A DNA stretch of 64,000 bases from Micromonospora craniellae (lineage in GTDB: Bacteria; Actinomycetota; Actinomycetes; Mycobacteriales; Micromonosporaceae), in contig NZ_CP061725.1 in assembly GCF_014764405.1 (NCBI RefSeq), positions 6,758,001-6,822,000 on the forward strand. The letters are read 5' to 3'. Position numbers and translations under genes: made by a program. Numbering within the stretch: the stretch's first letter is position 1; each line of letters opens with the position of its first letter. Under the pieces are notes generated by a model, which worked only from the letters and a program-made list of their open reading frames with translations, ran no database searches and was not told where the DNA came from. Shown here one piece after another: positions 34,536 through 43,418 of the stretch.

Positions 34536-36545
34536 TCACTCCTTGACGAGCAGCAGGTTTCCGTGGTTGTCGACGGTCGCGGTCCACCCGGTGCCGACCA
34601 CGGTCGTGCTGCCGTTCTCCCGGATGACGGCCGGACCGGCGACCGTGCCGCCGGGGGCCAGGTCGGTACGGCGGTGGACGGTGGCGTCGACCCAGCCGTT
34701 CGCGCCGTAGACGCGGGTCGGTTCGGGCTGCGGGGTGGTGCCGGCCGGGGCCGTGAACCGTACGGCGGGTCGGGGGCCGTAGGCGGTCAGCCGGCAGTTG
34801 ACGATCTCGGCCGGGTGACCGGAGCGGGCGTAGGCGTACCGCTCGGCGTAGGCGGCGTGGAAGGCCGCGACCAGTTCCTCGGCGGTGGCCGGTAGGTCCT
34901 CGACGGGGACGGCGAGGTCGAAGGACTGGCCCCGGAACCGCATGCCCACCGACAGGCCGAAGGTGACCTGGTCGGGTTCGACGCCGTCCTCGGCCTTGAG
35001 TTGGGCCCGCGCGGTGTCGCGCAGTTCGGCCACGACGGCGCGTACGGCACCGAGTCCGCTCTCGTCGGCCGGCACCAGCACGGTGCGGACGTAGTCGTGC
35101 CGGGCCTGGGCGGTGACGAAGCCGAGGGCGGAGAAGTTGCCCGGTACCGGTGGCACGAGGACCCGGCGGATGCCCAGGTCGTCGGCGAGCACGGTGGCGT
35201 GCATCGGGCCGGCGCCGCCGAAGGGCATCAGCACGAAGTCGCGGGGGTCGTGACCGCAGGCGACGGAGATCTCCTTGATCGCGCTGGTCATCTTGGCGGT
35301 GGCGATGGTGAGGATGCCGTGTGCCAGTTCCAGGTCGTCGAGACCGAACTCGGTTGCCAGGCGGTTCATGGCCGTCCGGGCGGCGGCGACGTCGAGGCGT
35401 ACCTCGCCGCCGAGGCTCTCCTGGGGGTCGAGGTGACCGACGAGCAGGTGGGCGTCGGTGGTCGTCGGCTCGGTGCCGCCCCGGCCGTAGGCGGCGGGGC
35501 CGGGGGTGGAGCCGGCGCTGCGGGGGCCGATGCGCAGTTCGCCGCCGAGGTCACGCCAGGCGATCGAACCGCCACCAGCGCCGATCGTGTTGATCTCGAC
35601 CTGGAAGGTGCGGTTCGGGTAGCCGGCGATCGTCCCGTCGTTGGTCATCAACGGGGTGCCGTTCTTGATCAGGCAGACGTCGGTGCTGGTGCCACCGATG
35701 TCGCAGGTGATCACGTTCGGGTAGCCGGCCAGGCCGGCGACGTGGACGCTGGCGGCGACACCGCCGGCCGGGCCGGACAGGGCCAGGTTGATCGGTAGCC
35801 GGCCGGCCTCCTCGGTGGACACCACGCCGCCGCTGCTGGTCATGATCGACAGCGGGTGGGCGTAGCCGCCCGCCGCGAGGGTGTCACCGAGTCCGCGCAG
35901 GTAGTCCGAGACGGTGGAGCGGACGCTGGCGTTGAGCACGGTGGTGGCGAAGCGCTCGTACTCGCCCTGCTCCGGCACCACCTCGGAGGAGATGGTGCAG
36001 ACCAGGTCGGGATAGCGTTCGGCGAGGCGGGCGGCGGCGGCCCGCTCGTGGGCCGGGTTGCGGTAGGAGTGCAGCAGGCAGACGGCCACGGCCTTCGGCC
36101 CGGCGGCGGCCACCCGGTCCAGCACGCTGTCGAGGGCGGCGGTGTCCAGTGGCCGCACGACGCTGCCGTCGGCGCCGATGCGCTCGGGCAGGACGTGCCG
36201 CAGGCGACGGGGGGTCAGCGGGGGACGTCCCGCCTCCTTGACGCTGTAGAGCTGCGGCCGGTGCCCGAGTCCCATCTCCAGGACGTCGCGGAAGCCCTCG
36301 GTGGCGACCACGCTGACCGGCTCGCCGGAGCCTTCCAGCAGCGCGTTGGTGACCCGGGTGGTGCCGTGGACGAAGCGATCGACCTCGTCGAGGCGTACGC
36401 CGAGCTTGGCCAGCCCCTCGAAGATGGCCGCGGCCGGGTCGTCGGGCGTGGACAGGGTCTTGGCCTCGGCGAGCCGGGCGGTGGCCGGCTCGTACACGAT
36501 GACGTCGGTGAAGGTGCCACCGATGTCGACGCCGATGCACAGCAT
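34536..36545 (-). CDS. Hydantoinase A/oxoprolinase-type ATP-dependent subunit
   Basis: A 669-residue HyuA-family protein of the ASKHA ATPase fold: MLCIGVDIGGTFTDVIVYEP at the N-terminus (phosphate 1), VITCDIGGTSTDV in the middle (phosphate 2), and PFGGAGPMHA near residue 435. With HyuB it catalyses ATP-driven hydrolysis of cyclic amides (hydantoins, 5-oxoproline, caprolactam, oxoindole acids) or ATP-dependent carboxylation. HyuA and HyuB are normally adjacent; here they are in two operons on the same strand. That arrangement suggests co-regulation of a single complex. Starts 65 bp downstream of the permease gene. Confidence 0.92.
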   Translation of the reverse strand: MLCIGVDIGGTFTDVIVYEPATARLAEAKTLSTPDDPAAAIFEGLAKLGVRLDEVDRFVHGTTRVTNALLEGSGEPVSVVATEGFRDVLEMGLGHRPQLYSVKEAGRPPLTPRRLRHVLPERIGADGSVVRPLDTAALDSVLDRVAAAGPKAVAVCLLHSYRNPAHERAAAARLAERYPDLVCTISSEVVPEQGEYERFATTVLNASVRSTVSDYLRGLGDTLAAGGYAHPLSIMTSSGGVVSTEEAGRLPINLALSGPAGGVAASVHVAGLAGYPNVITCDIGGTSTDVCLIKNGTPLMTNDGTIAGYPNRTFQVEINTIGAGGGSIAWRDLGGELRIGPRSAGSTPGPAAYGRGGTEPTTTDAHLLVGHLDPQESLGGEVRLDVAAARTAMNRLATEFGLDDLELAHGILTIATAKMTSAIKEISVACGHDPRDFVLMPFGGAGPMHATVLADDLGIRRVLVPPVPGNFSALGFVTAQARHDYVRTVLVPADESGLGAVRAVVAELRDTARAQLKAEDGVEPDQVTFGLSVGMRFRGQSFDLAVPVEDLPATAEELVAAFHAAYAERYAYARSGHPAEIVNCRLTAYGPRPAVRFTAPAGTTPQPEPTRVYGANGWVDATVHRRTDLAPGGTVAGPAVIRENGSTTVVGTGWTATVDNHGNLLLVKE

Positions 36546-36609
36546 GGCGAGCCTTTCGATAGTGGTGGGCGCGCTGGGTGCGGCGGCCGGCAGGGCACGC
36601 CGGGGTAGG

Positions 36610-37440
36610 TCAGAAGGTGACGCCGTACCGGCGCAGGGTCCTGCTGGTGACGGCCCGCAGGATCCAGTCGAAGAGGTAGCCGAGCAGGCCGAGGGTGATG
36701 ATGCCGACGAAGACCCACTCGGTCTTGGCGTAGTTGCGGGCAGTCCAGATGAGCGATCCGAGGCCGCTCTGTGCCGCGACGATCTCGGCGGAGACGATCG
36801 TCAGGAAGGAGTTGCCCATGGCCAGCCGGGCGCCGGTCACCACGTGCGGCACGGTCGACGGCAGGACCACCGAGGCCAGGGTGCGTACCGCGTTGGCGCC
36901 GAGCGCGCGGGCCGCGCGCAGGCGGAGTTCGTCGACGGATAGGACGCCGGCCAGGGTGTTGAGCGCGACGATGAAGACGGTGGTGTAGAAGATCAGCGCG
37001 ATCTTCGACGCCTCGCCCGGCCCGAGCCAGATGATCGCCAGGGTGACGAAGGCGATCGGCGGGACGAACCGGAAGAACTGAATGTACGGGTCCAGCATCA
37101 GCCGCAGCCACGGTACGCAGCCCATCAGCAGGCCGACCGGTACGCCGATGACGACACCGAGCGCCCAGCCGGTGAGGATCCGGGTCGACGAGGCGCTGAT
37201 CGAGCTGGCCAGCGTGCCGTCCTGGATGAGTTCGACCGCGCCGCGCCAGGTGAGCAGCGGTGAGGGCAGGAAGAAGGCGGTGTAGTTGCGGCTGACCAGG
37301 TCCCAGATGACGACGCCGAGCAGCACCGACAGGGCCGACAGTCCGATCCGCTTCAGCCGGGGTCGGCTGGTGCGTCGGCGGGCCGGGCCGGTCGTGTCGC
37401 GGCTGGTCTTTTCCGGCACCGTGCGCAGGTCCACGCTCAT
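36610..37440 (-). CDS. ABC importer permease (NitT/TauT, SsuC-like)
   Basis: A 276-residue membrane protein with about six segments (first around 32-50) and the EAA loop of the binding-protein-dependent family (ARALGANAVRTLASVVLPSTVPHV, about residues 190-215). Belongs to the nitrate/sulfonate/taurine/pyrimidine-precursor importer group. Its ATG overlaps the ATPase stop. Takes up the presumed precursor of the aminophenol pathway. Confidence 0.92.
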   Translation of the reverse strand: MSVDLRTVPEKTSRDTTGPARRRTSRPRLKRIGLSALSVLLGVVIWDLVSRNYTAFFLPSPLLTWRGAVELIQDGTLASSISASSTRILTGWALGVVIGVPVGLLMGCVPWLRLMLDPYIQFFRFVPPIAFVTLAIIWLGPGEASKIALIFYTTVFIVALNTLAGVLSVDELRLRAARALGANAVRTLASVVLPSTVPHVVTGARLAMGNSFLTIVSAEIVAAQSGLGSLIWTARNYAKTEWVFVGIITLGLLGYLFDWILRAVTSRTLRRYGVTF

Positions 37441-38282
37441 CGTCGTGCCTTCCTGTCGGCGCCGTCGGGTATCGGGCGCTGCCGACCGTCGTGTCCGTCG
37501 TCGAGGCCCTGGGCCTGCAGGGTGCGGGCCACCTCGGCGCCGATGTCCTCGCGTAGTTCGCGAAAGAGTGCGGCGCTGGCCGGGTCGGTCAGGTCGCGGG
37601 GTCGGGGCAGGTCGCACGGGTAGACGTTCTTGATGGCCGCCGAGGGGCCGGCGGTCATGGTGACGATCCGGTCGCCGAGCAGGATCGCCTCGCCGATGTC
37701 GTGCGTGACGAACACGATGGTGGCGCCGGTCTCCCGCCAGATCCGGTCGAGTTCGACCTGCATGACCAGTCGGGTCTGGGCGTCCAGGGCGCCGAAGGGT
37801 TCGTCCATAAGCACGACCGACGGTTCGTTGGCCAGCACCCGGGCCAGTTGTGCGCGCTGGCGCATGCCGCCGGACAGTTGGCCGGGGAACCGGTCGGCGC
37901 TGTGGCTGAGGCCGACCATGGCCAGGTAGCGGTCGACGTCGGTGGCCCGCTGGGCCTTGGCGACGCCGCGCATGCGCGGGCCGAAGTCGACGTTCTGTCG
38001 GACCGTCAGCCACGGGAAGAGCGCTTCGGCGCTCTGGAACACCACGCCGCGGGAAACGTCGGGGCCGGTGACCCGCGCGTCCGCGCAGGTCACCTCCCCA
38101 CCGACGGGTGTGACGAAGCCGGCGATCGCGTTGAGCAGTGTCGACTTGCCGCAGCCGCTGGGGCCGAGCAGGCAGACGAACTCCCCTGCGGCGATGTCCA
38201 GGTTCGCCTGGCGGACCGCTACGAAGTCGCCGAACCGGATGTCGACGTCGCTCACGGACACCGGGGAGCCCGTACGGTTCAC
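37437..38282 (-). CDS. ABC importer ATPase (NitT/TauT, SsuB-like)
   Basis: A 281-residue ATPase: Walker A GPSGCGKST (about residues 40-48), signature LSGGMRQRAQLARVLA, Walker B VLMDEPFGALD, and H-loop FVTHDIGEA. The GTG start at 38282 overlaps the stop of the binding-protein gene (GTGA). Energises the permease at 36610-37440. A hydrophilic C-terminal tail of about 25 residues follows the fold. Confidence 0.93.
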   Translation of the reverse strand: MNRTGSPVSVSDVDIRFGDFVAVRQANLDIAAGEFVCLLGPSGCGKSTLLNAIAGFVTPVGGEVTCADARVTGPDVSRGVVFQSAEALFPWLTVRQNVDFGPRMRGVAKAQRATDVDRYLAMVGLSHSADRFPGQLSGGMRQRAQLARVLANEPSVVLMDEPFGALDAQTRLVMQVELDRIWRETGATIVFVTHDIGEAILLGDRIVTMTAGPSAAIKNVYPCDLPRPRDLTDPASAALFRELREDIGAEVARTLQAQGLDDGHDGRQRPIPDGADRKARR

Positions 38283-39238
38283 GCCACTCCCCTGATCATG
38301 ACGGTCGCCGGGTCGGCCTTCTGGCTGACGATGTTGCTGTCCTGCTGGAACTGGGCGATCTCCTGGTAGCGCTGGATGTCCTCGTCGGTGAAGTCGCGGA
38401 CCTGGCACTGCACGCCTTCGAGGAGGGTCTGGGCCTCGGCGGCGGGCACCTTGATCGCGGTCTCGGTGACGGTGCCGGCCTTGGCGGGGTCGGCGGTGAG
38501 CTGCTCGCAGGCCTGGGCGATGGTGTCGACGACCTTCTTGGCCGTCTCCTTGTTCCCCTCGTACCAGGCGCCGTCGACGCCGATCACGAGGTTGTAGACG
38601 TATCCGATATCGCCGCTGGTCAGCAGGACCGTGCCGCCGTTGGCGACGCCACGCGAGGGCCACGGCTCCCACATGATGTAGCCATCGACGTCGCCTCGTT
38701 GCAGCAGAGCCGGCATCTCGGCGGGCGAGGCGTTGACGAACTCGACCGTGTCGCGGGCGATGTTGCGGCTGTCGAGCACCTTGTTGGTGGCGTACTCGTT
38801 CACCGTGCCGGGGACGACGCCGTACTTCTTGATACCGGCGACGTCGGTGATGCCGGAACGGGCGACGAGCTTGATGAAGCTGGGCGACTGGGAGAAGACC
38901 GCGAGTCCCTTGATGTCGCCCCGGGTCGCCCGGTTGAGCAGGCTCGATTCGGTGCTGGCGGTGACCTGGCCCTGCTTGGCCAGGATCGCGTCGAGCCCGC
39001 CGGTCCCCTCCTGGTACTGGGTGACGGTCACATCGAGCCCGGCCTGGTCGAAGAGGTTCTCCTGGTCGGCGAGGTAGATCGGGGAGTAGGCCGGGTCGAC
39101 GCCGACGCCGAAGTTGACGGCGGGGGTGGGACCGGCGCTGTCGCCGCCGGACTCGCCGGCGGACTGGTTCTCGGAACACGCCGCCATGGCGACGGTCATC
39201 AGCAGGGCGGCGGCCGCAGCCGTTACGCGCATTCTCAT
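38279..39238 (-). CDS. ABC importer substrate-binding lipoprotein (NMT1/SsuA-like)
   Basis: A 319-residue lipoprotein. The signal MRMRVTAAAAALLMTVAMAAC ends in a lipobox-like AMAAC, and a Ser/Gly-rich linker follows. The core NFGVGVDPAYSPIYLADQ and GDVDGYIMWEPWPSRG match the NMT1/THI5/SsuA family that binds sulfonates, nitrate analogues, pyrimidines or aromatic acids. The longer upstream frame has no signal, so the start at 39238 is preferred. First gene of the peripheral operon, so the substrate should be the regulon's inducer or growth substrate. Confidence 0.92.
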   Translation of the reverse strand: MRMRVTAAAAALLMTVAMAACSENQSAGESGGDSAGPTPAVNFGVGVDPAYSPIYLADQENLFDQAGLDVTVTQYQEGTGGLDAILAKQGQVTASTESSLLNRATRGDIKGLAVFSQSPSFIKLVARSGITDVAGIKKYGVVPGTVNEYATNKVLDSRNIARDTVEFVNASPAEMPALLQRGDVDGYIMWEPWPSRGVANGGTVLLTSGDIGYVYNLVIGVDGAWYEGNKETAKKVVDTIAQACEQLTADPAKAGTVTETAIKVPAAEAQTLLEGVQCQVRDFTDEDIQRYQEIAQFQQDSNIVSQKADPATVMIRGVA

Positions 39239-39266
39239 GGCTACCCCAGACTCCATCGGCTCATAT

Positions 39267-39314
39267 TGTGGTCTTAGTTTCTTAATATGGGACGCTACTG
39301 TGAAGCGCTTTACA
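39267..39314. promoter_or_regulatory. Second copy of the regulon element and a LacI-type palindrome
   Basis: Bases 39267-39289 match the element at 28377-28399 at 17 of 23 positions without gaps (TGTGGTC, TAG and TATG blocks shared). It lies 29-51 bp upstream of the binding-protein start, in the same orientation relative to the leftward operon as the first copy. Separately, 39299-39314 reads TGTGAAGCGCTTTACA, a near-perfect palindrome centred on CG and typical of LacI-family operators. No LacI gene is in the window. Either site could also influence the divergent MaoC-like gene at 39414. Confidence 0.65.
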
Positions 39315-39413
39315 ACGTCAAGAGGATGCAAGCGACAGCCTCCCACCACAGACAGTAGCCAGAACCCGTTGGACGCCCTGTCGCGCTAACCGCCGATCGA
39401 GGAGATAGCGACC

Positions 39414-40346
39414 ATGAAGTACCTGAACAATCCACTTGGTGCGACGAATCCGAAATCCCGGTCGAGGGTTCCACACGAGAAGGCCGTCACACACCGTGTC
39501 GACCGTTCCGCCGTGGACCGGCTCCTCTCCTCCGGCCGGCACGCGCCGACGACGACCGAGCGGACCTGGACCGTGACCGACACGCTCCTCTACGCCCTCG
39601 GTGTCGGCGCCGGCGCAACCGATCCCGCCGCCGAACTCCGGTTCACCACGGAGAACTCCACCGGGCACCCACACGCCGTACTCCCGAGCTTCGCCACCCT
39701 GCTCGCCGCCGAACCGCCGTACCTCGGCGAACCGGCCGTCGTCCGGCACGCCGGGGAGACCCTGACCCTGCACCGGCCGTTGCCACCCGCCGGCCGGGCC
39801 CGCACCACCGCCACCGTCACCGACGTGTACGACCAGACCAGCGGGGCCCTGGTCGAACACCGATCCGAGATCCACGACACCGACGGCGCGCACCTGGCCA
39901 CCGTCGAGCGGGCCATGTTCGTCATCGGGACCGGCGGCTTCGGCGGACGACGCGCACCGCACACCCCCTGGCAGCGACCGGCGGAACGCCCCCACCACAC
40001 CGCCCACCACCACACCCGCCCCGAACAGGCTCTGCTCTACCGCCTCAGCGGCGACCGCAACCCGCTGCACTCGGACCCGACGGTCGCCGACGCCGTCGGA
40101 CTACCCGGACCCGTCCTGCACGGACTGTGCACCTTCGGTTTCGCCGCCCGGACCCTGCTGCGGACCGTCGCCGACGACGACCCTGACCGGATACGCCGGA
40201 TCAGCGCCCGGTTCACCGCACCACTGTTCCCCGGGGACACCCTCACCGTGCTGGTGTGGCGCCGCCCGGATGGCGTCCTCTTCCAGGCCGTCGACGGCCG
40301 AGGCCGTCCGGTCCTCGACCGGGGCATGCTGGACCTGCACGGATGA
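39414..40346 (+). CDS. MaoC-like hydratase (hot-dog fold)
   Basis: A 310-residue double hot-dog protein. The C-terminal half has the hydratase-2 motif YRLSGDRNPLHSDP with D214 and H219 as catalytic candidates, then AVGLPGPVLHGLCTFG. The N-terminal half keeps the fold without the motif, as in eukaryotic-type hydratase 2. Expected reaction: hydration of a trans-2-enoyl-CoA. ATG at 39414 is chosen because GAGGAG lies 8 bp upstream. Divergent from the peripheral operon across a shared promoter region, so it may serve the same pathway; this is inferred from position only. Confidence 0.85.
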   Translation: MKYLNNPLGATNPKSRSRVPHEKAVTHRVDRSAVDRLLSSGRHAPTTTERTWTVTDTLLYALGVGAGATDPAAELRFTTENSTGHPHAVLPSFATLLAAEPPYLGEPAVVRHAGETLTLHRPLPPAGRARTTATVTDVYDQTSGALVEHRSEIHDTDGAHLATVERAMFVIGTGGFGGRRAPHTPWQRPAERPHHTAHHHTRPEQALLYRLSGDRNPLHSDPTVADAVGLPGPVLHGLCTFGFAARTLLRTVADDDPDRIRRISARFTAPLFPGDTLTVLVWRRPDGVLFQAVDGRGRPVLDRGMLDLHG

Positions 40347-40391
40347 CCTCGACGCGGCCTCCGCCCGCTGGAGCGTGCGGCCGGACCGCTC

Positions 40392-41966
40392 CTACTCCCG
40401 CCAGCCGGTCAGCTCGATTCCCTTGCCCAGATCCACCCGGAAGCCCAGCGCGACCTCGCCACTCTCGCCCGGCGCGAGCGACAGCCGCCAGGTCAACTCA
40501 CCCAGCTCCGTACGCTCGACCGGCGGTGGCACGACCGTCGTCTCCCGCACCACCACCGCCTCGTCGCGCGACACCGGGAGCTGATCACGCACCTCGACGG
40601 TCGCCGGGCGGGGCGTGTGGTTGCCGACGGTGATCCGGTACTCCACCTCCCGCCGTCGGGTCGACCCGAGGGTGGCCTTGGTCTCGGCACGACGGTGCAG
40701 CTTCCGCTCCACCCGCAGCCGGTCGTCCACCCCGAGCGCCAACTCGGTCTCCTCACCCGGCGCCCACATCGGCAGCCGGGTGGACGCGACGAAGTCGGCG
40801 TCGTGGAACACCGCGGCCTGGCCGGGGAGCAGCGTGTGCTCCGACGTGTTGCGTACCGTGGCCCGCAGGTGCGCCTCGGCGGCCCGGACCGGCGCGGTGA
40901 CGTGGTCCAGCCGGGCCGGCAGCTCCAGCACGGCGATGGTGGCCCGGTGCGCGCTGCCGTCAGCCGGCACCGCCACGGGCCGGGCCGGCCGGTAGGTGGC
41001 CGCGCTGCGCCCCTGCTCGACCTCGGCGACGCTCTCCCGAATCATCTGCGGGGCCGGGGGCGCGGCACGGGCCGGGATGCCGGCCGGCGCCGCGCCGAAC
41101 GCGGGCATCCCGGCCACCATGTCGGGCGTCGCACGTGGGGACGGCGGCCGGAACCGGTCGAGATACCAGGGCGACAGCTCGGGTACGCCGGTCGTCGCCC
41201 CCGGCCGGGCGGTGGACAGGTGGAGTTCGCACTCCGGCCAGTCCTCCCCGGTGCTCTGGCTGACCATCCCGAACCAGGTGACGGTCATGGTGTCGTCGAC
41301 CAGCCGCAGATCGTAGGAGGGTTGCCAGCGGGCCCCCTCCACGAGGTAGGTCAGCTCCAGCTCGACATCGGCGTCGTCGGCCTCCACCGCCACGATCACC
41401 TCGACGGCCAGCCGGTCCGGCTGTTGTTTGCCGTGCGCGGCGTCGAGGTCGCGCCCGACCGCCGCCAGTTCCTCCCCCAGTTCGGTACGCCGACGGGCCA
41501 GCCCACGCCGTCGGGTACGCGAGTCGGCGAGTTGAGCGGCCACCGAATCGGTGAAGGTGGTCACGTCGCTCGGCGCGGCGTCGCCGGCGGCCAGTGCACG
41601 GGCGTACGTGCCACCGGCCCGCTCGGCCAGCCGGGTGAGGAACTCCCCGCGCTGCGCCTCGATCCCGTCCGTGTCGTCGATCTCGGCCAGTTCGTCGGCC
41701 AACTCGCGACGACGCTGCTCCAGCCCGACGACCTGCGCGTCGGTGCTGCGGGCCTGCCGCCACGTGGTCACGTCCACGCCGAGCACGGTGGCCGCGCCCC
41801 GGCCGCCGACCCGGACCGAGTCCCGCCGCAGGCCGAGCGGGAGCGGTGCGACGCGTACCCGGTGCTGGCCGGCCGCCAGTCGGGTGCCGCCGCGCCGGGT
41901 GACCCGGGCCCGGTCCGGATAGACGGTGACGCCGCCGATGGGGGCATCGATCTCCGCAGTGTCCAC
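40392..41966 (-). CDS. DUF4139 (MuiA-like) protein
   Basis: A 524-residue protein. It starts with IGGVTVYPDRARVTRRG and LRVAPLPLGL-like DUF4140 features, followed by a charged coiled coil (about residues 70-165, Glu/Arg/Leu-rich). The DUF4139 beta-rich domain then contains LTYLVEGARWQPSYDLRL and STGEDWPECELHLSTARP, and a late EYRITVGNH stretch. The family includes the so-called mucoidy inhibitor MuiA; no biochemical function is established. GTG at 41966 is the likely start. Its left end converges with the MaoC gene. No link to the catabolic regulon is apparent. Confidence 0.85.
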   Translation of the reverse strand: MDTAEIDAPIGGVTVYPDRARVTRRGGTRLAAGQHRVRVAPLPLGLRRDSVRVGGRGAATVLGVDVTTWRQARSTDAQVVGLEQRRRELADELAEIDDTDGIEAQRGEFLTRLAERAGGTYARALAAGDAAPSDVTTFTDSVAAQLADSRTRRRGLARRRTELGEELAAVGRDLDAAHGKQQPDRLAVEVIVAVEADDADVELELTYLVEGARWQPSYDLRLVDDTMTVTWFGMVSQSTGEDWPECELHLSTARPGATTGVPELSPWYLDRFRPPSPRATPDMVAGMPAFGAAPAGIPARAAPPAPQMIRESVAEVEQGRSAATYRPARPVAVPADGSAHRATIAVLELPARLDHVTAPVRAAEAHLRATVRNTSEHTLLPGQAAVFHDADFVASTRLPMWAPGEETELALGVDDRLRVERKLHRRAETKATLGSTRRREVEYRITVGNHTPRPATVEVRDQLPVSRDEAVVVRETTVVPPPVERTELGELTWRLSLAPGESGEVALGFRVDLGKGIELTGWRE

Positions 41967-42074
41967 GGCGGCGAGGGTAGTCGAACCACGCTCGCATCTG
42001 TGGCCTGCGGCGCCACCGGTGCGGTTCCCGGGACGCCGGCGCGAACCACCGGCTCGGAACTCCGTAGCCTTGTC

Positions 42075-43307
42075 ATGGTGGCATCTGCGCGGGAACGGAT
42101 CAGGGCGGTTCTCGCCGGGACGGTCGACTACGAATCGGGGCTGGACGCGCTGACCGTGACACCGGCGGCCGAGGTCGACCCGGAGCTGGTGACCGCGAAG
42201 GACGAGGCGTGCGCACGGCTGTGGCGGGGCGGATGGCAGCCGGCCGAGTTGCACCGGGTGGTGGCCCGGCGTGGCGGGCCGCGTCAGGCCGATCTGGTGA
42301 CCGACGCGGTCGCCGCGTACCTGCGACAGTTTCCCCGGGCCACGGTCGACGGGCGGTGGCGGGCGCAGGCGGACACCCTCGGGGCACGGGTCTGGTGGGC
42401 CGGCGACGCGACGTACGTCGACGGACTCGTGGCCCGTTGGCGGCTCGACCGGGTGGCCGTACTCGACCTGGTGTTGGGCCTGCTCGCCATCCTGTCCGCG
42501 CTTCCACCCATCGAGGTGCTCGTTCCCCCGCCCGGGTCCGCCGCCGCGCCGGTGGAGGGGTCGAGCACCGTCGGGTCGTCCCGGATCGACGCCCGGCTGC
42601 TGGATCGGGTACGCGCCCTGCTCGCCAAGGCGGAGTCGACGACCTTTCCGGCCGAGGCGCAGGCATACACCGCCAAGGCCCAGGAGTTGGTCACCCGGCA
42701 CAGCCTGGACGAGGCGCTGCTGGCAGCCCGGGGCGCTGACGCGGCACCGGTGGTGCCGTACGCGCGTCGGATCGGCGTGGACCATCCGCACGACGGGGAG
42801 AAGGCGTCCCTGCTGGACGCCATCGCCCGGGCCAACCGCTGTCACACGGTCTCGTCACCGGAGCTGGCGTTCAGCACCGTCTTCGGTTTCGACACCGACA
42901 TCGACGCGGTCGACCTGCTCTACACCTCGCTGCTGGTCCAGGCGCACCGGGCGATGGCCCGGTCCGAGCCGCCGGGCGGCAAGGCCGGTCGGAGCCGGTT
43001 GAAGGCGTACCGCCAGTCCTTCCTGGTGGCGTTCGCCGACCGGATCGGCGAACGGTTGGCTGACGCGGCGCAGCTCGCGTTGACGCAGGCCACCGACCGG
43101 GGTGACGGGGACGGGGGGACCGACTCAGCCGATCTGCTGCCGGTGCTCGCGGCCCGAGACGAGCAGATCCGCGAGACCATGCAGCGGGTCTTCCCCCACA
43201 CGGTCCGGGCCCGGGCCATTCGGGTGGACAGCCGGGACGGCTGGGAGTCCGGTCGGCAGGCCGCTGACCGTGCCACGCTGCCGACCGGCACCACCCGGAC
43301 CCGATAG
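42075..43307 (+). CDS. DUF2786 domain protein
   Basis: A 410-residue soluble protein. The central segment RLLDRVRALLAKAEST followed by FPAEAQAYTAKAQELVTRHS matches DUF2786, a short helical domain of unknown function. The N-terminal 150 residues and the C-terminal 180 residues are helical and show no further family I recognise. ATG at 42075 or GTG at 42078 are equivalent starts. Divergent from the DUF4139 gene, which is a recurring arrangement in actinomycetes as far as I recall. Confidence 0.8.
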   Translation: MVASARERIRAVLAGTVDYESGLDALTVTPAAEVDPELVTAKDEACARLWRGGWQPAELHRVVARRGGPRQADLVTDAVAAYLRQFPRATVDGRWRAQADTLGARVWWAGDATYVDGLVARWRLDRVAVLDLVLGLLAILSALPPIEVLVPPPGSAAAPVEGSSTVGSSRIDARLLDRVRALLAKAESTTFPAEAQAYTAKAQELVTRHSLDEALLAARGADAAPVVPYARRIGVDHPHDGEKASLLDAIARANRCHTVSSPELAFSTVFGFDTDIDAVDLLYTSLLVQAHRAMARSEPPGGKAGRSRLKAYRQSFLVAFADRIGERLADAAQLALTQATDRGDGDGGTDSADLLPVLAARDEQIRETMQRVFPHTVRARAIRVDSRDGWESGRQAADRATLPTGTTRTR

Positions 43308-43418
43308 TCCCGGCCCCGGCGAGGTCAGAGGTCGCACCCGGTGCACCTGCCGCCCGGCCAGGTCAGGCAGCGTGTTAGCGTACGGAAATGGAAACCGTAG
43401 TCGTTATCAGGTTGCCGC
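43308..43418. promoter_or_regulatory. AT-rich promoter region of the FecCD-type importer
   Basis: The stretch 43385-43412 (around GGAAATGGAAACCGTAG and CGTTATCA) is locally AT-rich and lies just before the permease start. It shows only imperfect dyad symmetry (TGATAACG against TGGAAACC), too weak to name a Zur or Fur box. A metal- or cofactor-responsive operator is possible given the transporter type. Confidence 0.3.

Noticed and set aside
26244..36545. HyuA/HyuB as a simple hydantoin-utilisation system
   Set aside because: No hydantoin racemase, carbamoylase or hydantoin permease is present, and the genes are embedded in aromatic catabolic operons.
43385..43412. Zur- or Fur-like operator before the FecCD importer
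   Set aside because: The dyad matches at only about five of eight positions per arm and no consensus I know fits; kept only as a weak promoter note.
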